A stretch of 64,000 nucleotides of DNA from RPQJ01 sp046347155 (GTDB taxonomy: Bacteria > Pseudomonadota > Gammaproteobacteria > Steroidobacterales > Steroidobacteraceae). The stretch covers positions 1,550,001 through 1,614,000 of the forward strand of contig JAXMGT010000001.1 of assembly GCA_046347155.1 (NCBI GenBank), given 5' to 3'. Positions 9,413 through 17,671 of this stretch are shown here, one piece after another. A program made the translations under genes and the position numbers. The notes beneath the pieces are model-generated. The model searched no databases and had not been told where the DNA came from. It worked only from the letters and a program-made list of their open reading frames with translations. Numbering within the stretch: the first letter of the stretch is position 1; each line of letters opens with the position of its first letter.

Positions 9413-10129
9413 TCAGCCCGGATCGCGGCGCAGCGTCAGCGTCCGCGGCGACTTCACGAGCCCGCGCACTTCGTCCGGCGTCAGGTTGCGCCATTTGCCG
9501 AGCGGCAGGTCGCCGAGCCGCACGTGCATGATCCGCACGCGCTGCAGCCGCCGCACCGTGTAGTCGAAGTGCTCGCACATCCGGCGGATCTGCCGGTTCA
9601 TCCCCTGGGTGAGCACGATCCGGAACGTGTTGCGGCCGACCTGGCTGAGCCGGCACGGGTTCGTCACGGTGCCGAGGATCGGCACGCCGCGCGCCATGCC
9701 GGCGAGGAATTCCGGGGTGAGCGGCCGGTCCACGGCGACGACGTACTCCTTCTCGTGGGCGTGCTCGGCCCGCAGCACGTGGTTCACGACGTCGCCGTCG
9801 TTCGTGAGCAGGATGAGCCCCTCGGAGTCCTTGTCGAGCCGGCCGATCGGGAAGATGCGCTCCCGGTGCCCCACGAAATCGACGATGTTGTCGGGCACGT
9901 CGCGATCCGTCGTGCACTCGATGCCGACGGGCTTGTTGAGCGCGATGTAGACCTTGCGAGGCTTCGCCTCGACCGCGCGGCCGTCGACCGCGACCGCGTC
10001 GCCCTCGGCGACGCGCGTGCCGAGTTCCGCGACCTCGCCGTTCACGGTCACCCGACCGGCCGCGATCCAGGCATCGGCCTCCCGGCGCGAGCAGGCGCCG
10101 GACTCGGCGAGGAACTTGTTGATCCTCAC
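9413..10129 (-). CDS. rluF: 23S rRNA pseudouridine synthase RluF
   Basis: Isomerises a uridine in 23S rRNA (U2604 in E. coli) to pseudouridine. The 238-residue protein has an N-terminal S4 RNA-binding domain (RINKFLAESGACSRREAD) and an RsuA-type catalytic domain with GRLDKDSEGLILLTNDGD; the catalytic aspartate is about residue 99. NKPVGI, VPILGTVT and NRQIRRMCEHF resemble RluF more than RluB/RluE. The start is a GTG at 10129, eleven bases after the upstream gene. It runs convergently to the LAB_N gene with four bases between stops. Confidence 0.93.
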   Translation of the reverse strand: MRINKFLAESGACSRREADAWIAAGRVTVNGEVAELGTRVAEGDAVAVDGRAVEAKPRKVYIALNKPVGIECTTDRDVPDNIVDFVGHRERIFPIGRLDKDSEGLILLTNDGDVVNHVLRAEHAHEKEYVVAVDRPLTPEFLAGMARGVPILGTVTNPCRLSQVGRNTFRIVLTQGMNRQIRRMCEHFDYTVRRLQRVRIMHVRLGDLPLGKWRNLTPDEVRGLVKSPRTLTLRRDPG

Positions 10130-10140
10130 CGCGGCCGTCC

Positions 10141-10512
10141 TCAGCCGCCGGAGCGCTTCGGCGCGTAGCCGAGCTTTTCGAGTTCGACGAGCAGCACGTC
10201 GCGGTGGTCGCCCTGGATCTCGATCACGCCGTCGCGCACCGTGCCGCCGGTGCCGCAGCGCTTCTTGAGCCGGGTCGCGAGTTCGTCGAGCGCGTCGCCC
10301 GCGAGCGGCAGCCCGGTGACCACCGTGACGCCCTTGCCCTTGCGGCCGGCGGTTTCCCGGCCGACGCGCACCTTCGCGGCACCGGCCGGCACGGCCGACG
10401 GGGCCGGAACCGCCGCCTTGCTGCGACGGCAGCGACACTCGGCGACCGGGCGCGCGCACTCCGGGCAGCGCCGCCCGACGTCCGTCGAGTAGACGACGCG
10501 CTCGCGGCTCAT
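10141..10512 (-). CDS. SUI1/YciH-like translation factor
   Basis: The 123-residue protein has a C-terminal SUI1 domain (RVGRETAGRKGKGVTVVTGLPL ... CGTGGTVRDGVIEIQGDHRD), the bacterial YciH counterpart of eukaryotic eIF1, thought to affect start-codon discrimination. The N-terminal 50 residues contain CPECARPVAECRC, a possible zinc knuckle of three or four cysteines. Its ATG overlaps the stop of the upstream sugar dehydrogenase gene (ATGA), so it is expressed from that transcript. Confidence 0.92.
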   Translation of the reverse strand: MSRERVVYSTDVGRRCPECARPVAECRCRRSKAAVPAPSAVPAGAAKVRVGRETAGRKGKGVTVVTGLPLAGDALDELATRLKKRCGTGGTVRDGVIEIQGDHRDVLLVELEKLGYAPKRSGG

Positions 10513-11711
10513 CGCGCGGCTGCGGCCGGCGACACGCGGTAGACGACGCCGGCGTAGTCGTCGGCGACGTAGACGCTGCCGTCCGGGCCCTCGGCGACCC
10601 CGGCCGGACGGCCGATGAGGTCGCCGTCGCTGCGGAAGCCCGTCAGGAAGTCGCGTTCGACGATCTGGCCGTCCGAATCCCAGTGCAGCGAGACGACCTT
10701 GTAGCCGTCGGGCACCGAGCGGTTCCAGGAGCCGTGCAGCGCGGCGATCGCCGCGCGCTCGTAGCCCGGCGGGCGCGCGGGCGAACGCAGGAACACGAGG
10801 CCGAGCGGGGCGTTGTGGGCCCGGAAGCCGTGCGCAGGCACGCGTGCGGCCGCGGCCAGCGCGGGCGGCACGCGGTCGCCGAAATCGGGGTCCCGGACGT
10901 TGTTGCCGCTGAAGTACGGCCAGCCGTAGAAGCCGCCGTCCACGACGCGGTTCAATTCGTCGGGCGGGAACTCGTCGCCGAGCAGGTCGCGGGCATTCTC
11001 GGTTGCGTAGAGCGCGCCGTCCCACGGTGCCCAGTCGAAGCCGACGCTGTTGCGCAGCCCGGTCGCGTAGATCCGGCCGTTCGAGCCGTCGGCGTCGAAC
11101 ACCATCATCGTCGCGCGGCGGGGGTCCTGCTCGATGCAGACGTTGCAGGTCGAACCCTGCGAGAGGTAGAGGCGACCGTCCGGACCGAACGCGATCGTCC
11201 GGGTCACGTGGTTGCCGTCGCCGGTGAGCCCGGTGATCAGGTGCTCGTAGGGGCCGGACGTCGTGCCGGTGGCCTCGTCGTAGCGCACGCGACCGACGGC
11301 GGTCTTCTCGGCGACGTACAGCCATCCGTCGCGGATCGCGAGGCCGTGCGGACGGTCGAGTTTCTCGAGCAGCGTGCGGCGGCCGTCCGGGTGCCCGTCG
11401 CCGTTCGCGTCGCGTGCGAGCAGTTCGACGGCCCCCGACTGGCTGCGTGCGAGCAGCAGGTCGCCGGCCGGCGTCGCGAGCAGCCAGCGCGCCGTCGGCA
11501 GTTCGTCCGCGTACAGCGTGACCGTCCAGCCCGGCGCCGCGTGGAAACGCGACAAGTCGATCTCACCGGCCGGCGTCGCTGTGTCATGGCCGATCACGGC
11601 CGCGACCGCGGCCCGGAGGTCCCCGATCCGCGGGGTGCCGTAGCGCGCGTAGGCATACAGGCCCACGACGAGGAGGAGTGGCAGCGCAAGTGCCCAGGTC
11701 ATCCGGCGCAT
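10509..11711 (-). CDS. PQQ-dependent sugar dehydrogenase-like beta-propeller protein
   Basis: Periplasmic or membrane-anchored beta-propeller of the glucose/sorbosone dehydrogenase family, about 400 residues. An N-terminal helix (MTWALALPLLLVVGLYAYA) is a signal anchor. Motifs DRPHGLAI, FGPDGRLYLSQGS, TGLRNSVGFDWAPWDG, HGSWNRS and RPAGVAEGPDGSVYVADD match the family, as does a CNVC pair. No PQQ biosynthesis genes are in the window. I chose ATG 11711, with ATG 11702 three codons in as an alternative; the substrate cannot be assigned. Confidence 0.85.
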   Translation of the reverse strand: MRRMTWALALPLLLVVGLYAYARYGTPRIGDLRAAVAAVIGHDTATPAGEIDLSRFHAAPGWTVTLYADELPTARWLLATPAGDLLLARSQSGAVELLARDANGDGHPDGRRTLLEKLDRPHGLAIRDGWLYVAEKTAVGRVRYDEATGTTSGPYEHLITGLTGDGNHVTRTIAFGPDGRLYLSQGSTCNVCIEQDPRRATMMVFDADGSNGRIYATGLRNSVGFDWAPWDGALYATENARDLLGDEFPPDELNRVVDGGFYGWPYFSGNNVRDPDFGDRVPPALAAAARVPAHGFRAHNAPLGLVFLRSPARPPGYERAAIAALHGSWNRSVPDGYKVVSLHWDSDGQIVERDFLTGFRSDGDLIGRPAGVAEGPDGSVYVADDYAGVVYRVSPAAAAR

Positions 11712-11808
11712 CGATTCAAGTGGCTCCGCGTCCAGTGGTTCGTGACGCCCGATATCGTAACAGGCGGCGCGCACGACGCAGCGCCGGCGTCCGTCATCGC
11801 GCGGCCGG

Positions 11809-11931
11809 TCAGGCGCGCAGCAGCCAGCGCAGCACGAGCGCCACGAGGCCGAGTGCCAGCACGCTGCCGGCCCAGAGCGCCACGAACCAGACCACGCGCG
11901 TCCAGGTCGAGGATCGCCCGGGCTCGTTCAT
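11809..11931 (-). CDS. DUF2474 small membrane subunit of cytochrome bd/CIO oxidase
   Basis: Only 40 residues: a short polar N-terminus and one helix (VVWFVALWAGSVLALGLVALVL) ending in RWLLRA. This is the pattern of DUF2474 proteins encoded directly after the second subunit of cyanide-insensitive bd oxidases, playing a part like that of CydX. It overlaps the cydB stop by four bases (ATGA), so co-translation with the oxidase is likely. Confidence 0.8.
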   Translation of the reverse strand: MNEPGRSSTWTRVVWFVALWAGSVLALGLVALVLRWLLRA

Positions 11932-12935
11932 CCGTGGTATCCGCCGGCGCCGCCGACCTTGCCGCGGAACACCCAGTACGAGTACCCGGTGTACAGCAGG
12001 ATCAGCGGGATCAGCACCACGGCACCGGTGAGCAGGAAGCGGAGGCTCACGTCCGGGGCCGCCGCGGCCCAGATCGTCACCGAGGTCGGTACCAGGTACG
12101 GGTAGAAGCTGATCAGCAGCCCGAAGAAACACAACACGAACAACGCGAGCGCCGCGAGGAACGGCCGCAGTTCCCGACGCTCGCGCAGCCCGCGGACCAG
12201 CGCGTACGCGGCCACCGCGACCAGCAGCGGCACCGGCGCGACGAACGCGACCTGCGGCCACGCGAACCAGCGCTGCATGAACGCGTCGCTCAGGAACGGC
12301 GTCCAGAGGCTGACGACGAAGATCAGCACAAGAGTCCCCAACGCAGTGATGTGCGCGTAGCGGTACGCCCGGTCGCGCACGTGACCCTCGGTCTTGAGTA
12401 TCAGCCACGTCGCGCCGAGCAGCGCATAGCCGACGACCAGCGCGACGCCGGTCAGCACGCTGAACGGGGTCAGCCAGTCCCACCAGCCGCCCGCGTAGGC
12501 CCGGCCCTCGACCGGGATGCCCTGCACCAGTGCGCCGAGTGCGAGCCCCTGCGCGAATGCCGCAACCGTCGAACCCGCGGCGAAACCCCAGTCCCAGAGG
12601 AACTTGCCGCGCCGGGTCTTCCAGCGGAACTCGAACGCGACCCCGCGCAGCACGAGCCCGAGCAGCATCGCGACGACCGGCGCGTACAGCGCCGGCATGA
12701 TCACGGCGTAGGCGAGCGGGAACACCGCGAAGAGTCCGCCGCCGCCGAGCACGAGCCAGGTTTCGTTGCCGTCCCAGACCGGCGCCACCGAGTTCATCAT
12801 CTCGTCGCGGTGGGACTCGCCCGGCACGAACGGGAACAGGATCCCGACGCCGAGGTCGAAACCGTCGAGGATCACGTAGGCGAGCACCGCGAACGCGATG
12901 AGCCCCGCCCAGACGAGCGGCAGGTCGAGCGTCAC
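11928..12935 (-). CDS. cydB: Cytochrome bd ubiquinol oxidase subunit II
   Basis: Subunit II of the quinol oxidase that reduces oxygen to water without proton pumping. The 335-residue polytopic protein contains the family motifs VILDGFDLGVGILFP, MMNSVAPVWDGNETWLVLGG and FYPYLVP. The start is GTG at 12935, overlapping the cydA stop (GTGA). Gene order cydA-cydB-DUF2474, with the short subunit I loop described for cydA, points to the CIO subgroup. Confidence 0.95.
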   Translation of the reverse strand: MTLDLPLVWAGLIAFAVLAYVILDGFDLGVGILFPFVPGESHRDEMMNSVAPVWDGNETWLVLGGGGLFAVFPLAYAVIMPALYAPVVAMLLGLVLRGVAFEFRWKTRRGKFLWDWGFAAGSTVAAFAQGLALGALVQGIPVEGRAYAGGWWDWLTPFSVLTGVALVVGYALLGATWLILKTEGHVRDRAYRYAHITALGTLVLIFVVSLWTPFLSDAFMQRWFAWPQVAFVAPVPLLVAVAAYALVRGLRERRELRPFLAALALFVLCFFGLLISFYPYLVPTSVTIWAAAAPDVSLRFLLTGAVVLIPLILLYTGYSYWVFRGKVGGAGGYHG

Positions 12936-14353
12936 GGACCGGCCCCCCGCGTGCGCTGCCCCGTGCCGCCAGCCAGCACCGGCGCGGGCATCAGCCCGCT
13001 CGCGCGCAGCGGCAGGGATGCGGACAGCTCGTCCTCGGACGGCGTTGGCGGCCGGGACATCAATCGCAGCATGTAGAACGCGCCGGCACCGAATACCGTG
13101 AAATAGACCACGACGAACGCGACGAGCGACGCGCCGACCGCTTCCGCCGCGACGGATGAGGCGGAGTCCGCGGTCGTCAGCAGACCGTAAACCGTGTACG
13201 GCTGGCGCCCGGCCTCGGTCGTGATCCAGCCGGCGATGACCGCGACGAGCCCGGCCGGGCTCAGGAGCAGCGTGGCCTGCAGCAGTCGCGGCGTCGTGTA
13301 GAGCCGGCGACGCAGCCGTAGCAGCAGGCTCCAGGCGCCGATCAGGAACATCGCGATTCCGCAGCCGACCATCACCCGGAAGCTCCAGAACAGGAGCGTC
13401 GCGTTCGGCTGCTCCGCCCGCGGCCACTCCTTCAGGCCGCGCACCGTGCCGTTCCAGTCGTGGGTCAGGATCAGGCTGCCGAGTTTCGGGATGCCGACCG
13501 CGTCGTCCGTGCGCTGTTCCTCCATGTCGGGGATGCCGAAGAGCAGCAGCGGCGCACCGGCGCGCGTCTCGAAGTGGCCTTCCATCGCCGCGATCTTGGC
13601 CGGCTGGTGCTCGAGCGTGTTGAGCCCGTGCAGGTCGCCGGCCACGATCTGCAGCGGCGCGACCAGCGCGGCCATCCACATCGCCATCGAGAACATCAGG
13701 CGAGAGGCGGGCCGCGTCGGATCGCGCAGCAGGTGCAGGGCGCCCGTGCCGCCGACGATGAAGGCCGTCGTCAGGTAGGCCGCGAGCAGCATGTGCACCA
13801 GCCGATACGGGAACGACGGGTTGAAGATCACCGCCCACCAGACCACGGGCACGAACTGGCCGGCCGCGTTGATCGCGTAGCCCGCCGGCGTCTGCATCCA
13901 GCTGTTCACGGACAGGATCCAGAACGCCGACATGAACGTGCCGAGCGCGACCATCAGCGTCGCGAGGAAGTGCAGCCGCGGGCCGACCCGCTTCAGGCCG
14001 AAGAGCATCACGCCGAGGAAGCCAGCCTCCAGGAAGAAGGCCGAGAGCACTTCGTAGCCCATCAGCGGGCCGATGACGGGGCCGGCCTTGTCCGAGAACA
14101 CGCTCCAGTTCGTGCCGAACTGGTAGCTCATGACGATGCCCGACACGACGCCCATGCCGAACGCCACCGCGAAGATCTTCTTCCAGTAGTTGAAGAGGTC
14201 GAGGAACACCGCGCGGCCGGTCGCGAGCCACAGCCCCTCGAGCACCGCGAGGTAGCTCGCAAGCCCGATCGAGATCGACGGGAAGATGATGTGGAAGCTC
14301 ACCGTGAAGGCGAACTGGAACCGGGCGAGCGCGAGCGGGTCGGTGAATTCCAT
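12932..14353 (-). CDS. cydA: Cytochrome bd ubiquinol oxidase subunit I (CIO type)
   Basis: Subunit I carries hemes b558, b595 and d and the quinol site. The 473 residues begin with the conserved FQFAFTVSFHIIFPSISIG segment (His about residue 21, counterpart of the E. coli His19 heme ligand), include MGYEVLSAFFLEAGFLG, and the GRQPYTVYGLL motif near residue 380. The segment between helices VI and VII (Q-loop) is short, as in cyanide-insensitive CioA proteins, so cioA would be an equally fitting name. The 160 bases upstream separate it from the divergent CPXCG gene. Confidence 0.95.
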   Translation of the reverse strand: MEFTDPLALARFQFAFTVSFHIIFPSISIGLASYLAVLEGLWLATGRAVFLDLFNYWKKIFAVAFGMGVVSGIVMSYQFGTNWSVFSDKAGPVIGPLMGYEVLSAFFLEAGFLGVMLFGLKRVGPRLHFLATLMVALGTFMSAFWILSVNSWMQTPAGYAINAAGQFVPVVWWAVIFNPSFPYRLVHMLLAAYLTTAFIVGGTGALHLLRDPTRPASRLMFSMAMWMAALVAPLQIVAGDLHGLNTLEHQPAKIAAMEGHFETRAGAPLLLFGIPDMEEQRTDDAVGIPKLGSLILTHDWNGTVRGLKEWPRAEQPNATLLFWSFRVMVGCGIAMFLIGAWSLLLRLRRRLYTTPRLLQATLLLSPAGLVAVIAGWITTEAGRQPYTVYGLLTTADSASSVAAEAVGASLVAFVVVYFTVFGAGAFYMLRLMSRPPTPSEDELSASLPLRASGLMPAPVLAGGTGQRTRGAGP

Positions 14354-14516
14354 GGCAGCGTGCGGCGGTCATCCGGGGGCGGGTGGGCCGGGCGTGGTCA
14401 TTCTCGCACGGAGCGGGGGCTCTGGACGCCGGTCCGGGCTGGCCGGTCGTGCACGCCGGCCACATGCCAGTGCACCGTGATCCGGCGATCCAGGCCGTGA
14501 ATGGCATACTTGTCTG

Positions 14517-14813
14517 ATGAGGCGAAAAAGTCCTCCCGACGCGCCATCGCGCGAGTCGCTCGATGCGCGGGCGATCGATGAGCTCTATGGACTCGAGCCG
14601 GTGTTCGAGCCCGGGGTGGGGTCGAGTGAACTTACGCGGTTCGTCGCGGTGCGGTGCCCGTATTGCGGGGAATCGATCGAGACGTCGGTCGACCTGTCGG
14701 CCGGCTCGTTCCGTTATGTCGAGGATTGCCAGGTGTGCTGCCAGCCGATCGAGCTCGCGGGCGAGGTCGACGAGGACGGGGCGTTGGTCGGGGTGACGGC
14801 CGGGCGGGGGTAG
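14517..14813 (+). CDS. CPXCG-motif cysteine-rich protein
   Basis: Small 98-residue protein with CPYCGESIETSVDLS followed by CQVCCQPIEL, the two half-sites of the CPXCG cysteine-rich family, expected to bind one zinc. The N-terminal 45 residues are not part of the motif; ATG 14517 is the first start, though a later one would still keep the zinc site. Function unknown. Divergent from cydA. Confidence 0.85.
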   Translation: MRRKSPPDAPSRESLDARAIDELYGLEPVFEPGVGSSELTRFVAVRCPYCGESIETSVDLSAGSFRYVEDCQVCCQPIELAGEVDEDGALVGVTAGRG

Positions 14814-14896
14814 GGGCAGCGCGCGCGGCCGGCCGACGGCGTCGGGCAGTGTTCCGCTGTCCAGCGAAGCAAACGGGAATCGTACGAGGGGCGAAC

Positions 14897-15484
14897 GTGG
14901 GCAAGAACCGACTCGAGGCGTTCAGCGACGGCGTGCTCTCCATCATCATCACGATCATGGTGCTCGAGATGAAAGTTCCGCACGGGGCCGGACTCGAGGC
15001 GATGATGCCACTGGCGCCGGTGCTCATGAGCTACGTGCTCAGCTTCGTGTACATCGGCATCTACTGGAACAACCATCACCACATGCTGCACACGGTCACC
15101 CAGGTGACGGGCGGCATACTGTGGGCCAACCTGCATCTGCTCTTCTGGCTGTCGCTGCTTCCGTTCGTCACCGGATGGATGGGCGAGAATCACTTCGGAG
15201 CCGTGCCGACGGCGCTGTATGGCGGAGTGCTGCTGGCCGCCGCTATCGCCTACTGGGTGCTGCAGCAGTCCATCATCGCGTCGCAGGGGGAACGCTCCCC
15301 GCTCAAGGCCGCGATCGGCGGCGACTGGAAGGGAAAGCTCTCGCCGGTAATGTACCTGGTCGGCATCCTGGCCACCGTGCGGTGGACGTGGATCGCGCAG
15401 GGGCTCTATGTGCTCGTGGCCCTCCTGTGGCTGGTGCCGGATCGTCGCATCGAGCGGTCACTGGGTCGGAGCCATGGCGAATAG
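14897..15484 (+). CDS. TMEM175/DUF1211 family membrane protein
   Basis: Polytopic protein of 195 residues. The N-terminus NRLEAFSDGVLSIIITIMVLEMKVP is the hallmark of the bacterial TMEM175 (DUF1211) family, whose characterised members are potassium channels lacking the classical selectivity filter. Predicted helices cover about residues 10-30, 44-66, 80-103, 110-130 and 160-185. The start is GTG 14897 with GAGGGG about eight bases upstream. Adjacent genes give no hint of a partner. Confidence 0.85.
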   Translation: MGKNRLEAFSDGVLSIIITIMVLEMKVPHGAGLEAMMPLAPVLMSYVLSFVYIGIYWNNHHHMLHTVTQVTGGILWANLHLLFWLSLLPFVTGWMGENHFGAVPTALYGGVLLAAAIAYWVLQQSIIASQGERSPLKAAIGGDWKGKLSPVMYLVGILATVRWTWIAQGLYVLVALLWLVPDRRIERSLGRSHGE

Positions 15485-15545
15485 AAGCGCCGCTTCAGTC
15501 CGGCGGTTCGGTGGCGCGGGCCGTGGGCGGGTGAGTTCCGTGGTC

Positions 15546-15661
15546 ATGCGCGAGGCGAGGGCGGGTGACGCCGACGTCGAGGCGGCGATCTACAACCACA
15601 GCGTGCGGGGGGCAGAGTCATGTTCGAGGAGGAGCCGGTTGGCTCCGCGGCTCGGGATGGA
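15546..15661 (+). pseudogene. Remnant of a GNAT (phosphinothricin-type) acetyltransferase
   Basis: A frame from ATG 15546 encodes MREARAGDADVEAAIYNHSV, which matches the N-terminus of PAT-type GNAT acyltransferases (R-x-A ... IYNHYV). The expected continuation, FEEEPVGSAAR, appears in a different frame from about 15620. Nothing of the acetyl-CoA-binding motif follows. This is therefore a frameshifted, truncated fragment of about 115 bases, not a functional gene. It lies 60 bases after the TMEM175-like gene. Confidence 0.6.
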
Positions 15662-15671
15662 AGATACGCCG

Positions 15672-16136
15672 CTAGATGCAAAATCCCAGCGACCGTATGC
15701 TGGCCCAGCCGGTCGGGCCCTTGAACATGACATGTTCGGTGCCACAGGCCAGCGTACTTGCATTCACCAGTGCGGTGCGCCATAGGGGCATCGAGTTGAC
15801 CGAAACCATCAGGAAGTCGTCCTTTTCGCAGAAGGGCGGAACGACCTGGTTTACGCAGGTGTCTTTCGGTCGCGCGCTGTACGGAAGCAACCTCGATTTC
15901 GTCTGCCTCCGCAGTTCGGCCATCTGCTCCGGCCGCGGATCCCGCCCGCCCAGTGACACGTACGTGACTTCCCGGCTGGAGGTTCTCAGCGCGTCCGCGG
16001 CCACAACCAGTACCGCGGCGTCCGCTTCGTTGCCGTCGATCCAGGGCGGTGCTGCGTACGACATCAGAAGGATTGCCAGGCCCAGGCTCGCGAGGAGTGC
16101 GACGACGATCAATCCGGCGAGGCGAATGAGGCGCAT
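15672..16136 (-). CDS. Hypothetical membrane-anchored protein
   Basis: I do not recognise this 154-residue protein. It has one N-terminal helix (LIRLAGLIVVALLASLGLAILLMSYA) followed by an extracytoplasmic-type region of about 125 residues with four cysteines (CVNQ, PFCEKDD, STLACGTE, GFCI), which could form two disulfides. The C-terminus ends at the TAG just after the GNAT remnant. Upstream is a hairpin repeat shared with the region right of the next gene. Confidence 0.6.
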   Translation of the reverse strand: MRLIRLAGLIVVALLASLGLAILLMSYAAPPWIDGNEADAAVLVVAADALRTSSREVTYVSLGGRDPRPEQMAELRRQTKSRLLPYSARPKDTCVNQVVPPFCEKDDFLMVSVNSMPLWRTALVNASTLACGTEHVMFKGPTGWASIRSLGFCI

Positions 16137-16213
16137 GGTTGTGGTGCTCGTGGTCGACGCTGCTTACGACGATGGGGCGTCAGACTGGAATCAAGTGCGA
16201 GAGCGCTGCGCGA

Positions 16214-16247
16214 TGAACGACTGCTTTCGACCCATTCCGGTCGTTCA
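16214..16247. repeat. Dispersed hairpin repeat, copy 1
   Basis: TGAACGAC (16214-16221) pairs perfectly with GTCGTTCA (16240-16247) around a loop containing GCTTTCGACCCAT. A related sequence with the same loop core lies at 16959-16990 in opposite loop orientation, so the two bracket the TPR-like gene. Sequences with this core look to me like a dispersed palindromic repeat family, but I cannot count copies outside this window. Confidence 0.6.
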
Positions 16248-16262
16248 ATTCAATGCCTGCAC

Positions 16263-16907
16263 CTAGCGGGCAAGGCGCTCAATATGTTCGTAGCTTCCAT
16301 CTGTGGCGTTCCGAACTAGGCCTATGCCGGGATGACGGCTAAAGGGGCCCTGCTCAATCGCCGCCGCAGCCAAAGCATTCGCCGCCATGCGCTTTGCATT
16401 TTCGCGGTCGCCCCGGTCGTCCGAGATCAGTGCGAACGCTCCAAAGTATCGAAAACGCCTGACAGGAAAAATCAGATCTTGGTCTTGCAGGTCCGAGTCC
16501 AGCGCCGCAACGACTTCATCGTAGACGTTGCGCATTCGATGCCTGGCTGCAAACCAAGCGAAGTCGATGTAGGCGCAACCCCTCGCATTCGGAAACTCCC
16601 GCTCTGCCAAGACTGCTCTTCGATACGCATCGATCGCCGCAGGAAGGTCTCCAAGCGTCTCGAAAGCTCGTGCCATAACTCTATGTGCCTGAGCGATTCC
16701 ATGCTTGTACTTGGTGACCTCCAGGAACTGCTTGGCCAATTCAATCGCAGGTGCCGCATTGCGCAGTTGCCCCGTGTCAGCAAGGGTCCAAGCCTGAATG
16801 CGCAGGTACTCGCTCCGTTGGCCACGCGTTCTCGCGAGCTTGGTCTGAAATTGCGCAGCAGCGGACGGTGTCCACTCTGTCTGCCTAAACCAGTCCCGGT
16901 CCGACAT
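16263..16907 (-). CDS. TPR-like repeat protein, function unknown
   Basis: Soluble protein of 214 residues starting MSDRDWFRQTEWTP, a start I recall from a family of short orphan proteins in gammaproteobacteria. The body is helical with TPR-like units, e.g. QAHRVMARAFETLGDLPAAIDAYRRAV around residues 75-102. No signal peptide or helix spanning the membrane. Codon use is less GC-rich than in the flanking housekeeping genes, in keeping with recent acquisition. It could serve as a scaffold or immunity-type protein, but nothing adjacent tests that. Confidence 0.7.
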   Translation of the reverse strand: MSDRDWFRQTEWTPSAAAQFQTKLARTRGQRSEYLRIQAWTLADTGQLRNAAPAIELAKQFLEVTKYKHGIAQAHRVMARAFETLGDLPAAIDAYRRAVLAEREFPNARGCAYIDFAWFAARHRMRNVYDEVVAALDSDLQDQDLIFPVRRFRYFGAFALISDDRGDRENAKRMAANALAAAAIEQGPFSRHPGIGLVRNATDGSYEHIERLAR

Positions 16908-16958
16908 CTCGAAGTCCTAATTGCAAGGCTAGTCGGGGGCGTTCGGCACGCTAACTTT

Positions 16959-16990
16959 GTACGACCGCTGTTGGCCGAAAGCGGCCGCTC
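16959..16990. repeat. Dispersed hairpin repeat, copy 2
   Basis: On the minus strand this reads with the core CCGCTTTCGGCC then AGCGGTCGT, closely parallel to copy 1 at 16214-16247 (CTGCTTTCGACCC then CCGGTCGTT). Inner arms CCGCT and AGCGG pair. The two copies flank the TPR-like gene in inverted orientation. Confidence 0.5.
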
Positions 16991-17025
16991 GGTGACGGTC
17001 GGACCGAGGTGGCCGTGCGGCGTGG

Positions 17026-17496
17026 CTAGCGGGCACGCTGACGCCTCGCGTTGTCGACGCGGACAATCAGGTCCTCGACGATCTCGTTCTTGCGGAAGGG
17101 GTTCAGCGAGAAGAAGCCGGTCGCGGGGCTGAACACCAGTTCGGTGCCGAGCCGGCAAGGGGTGGCGAGCCGGAGCGTGACCTGCGGGGGATTCATGCTC
17201 GTCGTTGCGCTGACGTTCATGATGTCGGACAGCGGGACGGTGACCTGCTCGCTGCCGCGGCGGACGACGAGATGGTCGCCACCGTCCTGGACCTCGTCGG
17301 CCAGCACCCAGAACATCTTCCGGAACATCACGAACCCGATTGCCGCCATCAGGCAGGGTCCGACGAAGAACACCGGCGACTGGCGCATGGCGCCGGAGGT
17401 GAAGCCGGTGGCAATAATGAAGCACAGGACGCCGAACCACAGCACCGGGAAGCCGTACTTGTAGAACTTCGTCGAGCGGTTCGAGATCACTTTCAT
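17026..17496 (-). CDS. Two-helix membrane protein with PH-like soluble tail
   Basis: Unrecognised 156-residue protein. Start ATG 17496 was chosen because GGAG lies seven bases upstream and the protein then begins MKVISNRSTKFYKYGF; longer starts would run through the zinc-ribbon gene in another frame. Two helices (GFPVLWFGVLCFIIATGF and SPVFFVGPCLMAAIGFVMF) are followed by a beta-rich domain of about 80 residues with alternating hydrophobic residues (HLVVRRGSEQVTVPLSDI), resembling bacterial PH-like domains. It follows the zinc-ribbon gene by 19 bases. Its layout mirrors the divergent gene at 18076. Confidence 0.65.
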   Translation of the reverse strand: MKVISNRSTKFYKYGFPVLWFGVLCFIIATGFTSGAMRQSPVFFVGPCLMAAIGFVMFRKMFWVLADEVQDGGDHLVVRRGSEQVTVPLSDIMNVSATTSMNPPQVTLRLATPCRLGTELVFSPATGFFSLNPFRKNEIVEDLIVRVDNARRQRAR

Positions 17497-17515
17497 CGGC
17501 GGCTCCGGGGTGGGT

Positions 17516-17671
17516 TCAGGTGCGCACGCTCGGGATGGCGGGTGCGCTCCGGGCCGTCGTCGACTGGCCACAGGTCGGGCAGTAGCGATGGGTCGGGGGA
17601 ACCGACCCGCCGCAGGCACGGCAGCGTTTTGGCTGGCGGGTGGTGGTCGGTTGGCGGCGGTTCGGGTGCAT
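17516..17671 (-). CDS. 51-residue zinc-ribbon protein
   Basis: A short frame, too small for routine calling, that reads MHPNRRQPTTTRQPKRCRAC and continues with a second pair, YCPTCGQ. The two CxxC pairs (residues 17-20 and 31-34) are spaced as in a rubredoxin-like zinc ribbon, and the rest is basic and Thr/Pro-rich. Its stop lies 19 bases before the start of the membrane protein gene on the same strand, so the two probably form an operon. The palindromic region at 17726-17753 lies just upstream and may hold its promoter. Confidence 0.6.
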   Translation of the reverse strand: MHPNRRQPTTTRQPKRCRACGGSVPPTHRYCPTCGQSTTARSAPAIPSVRT

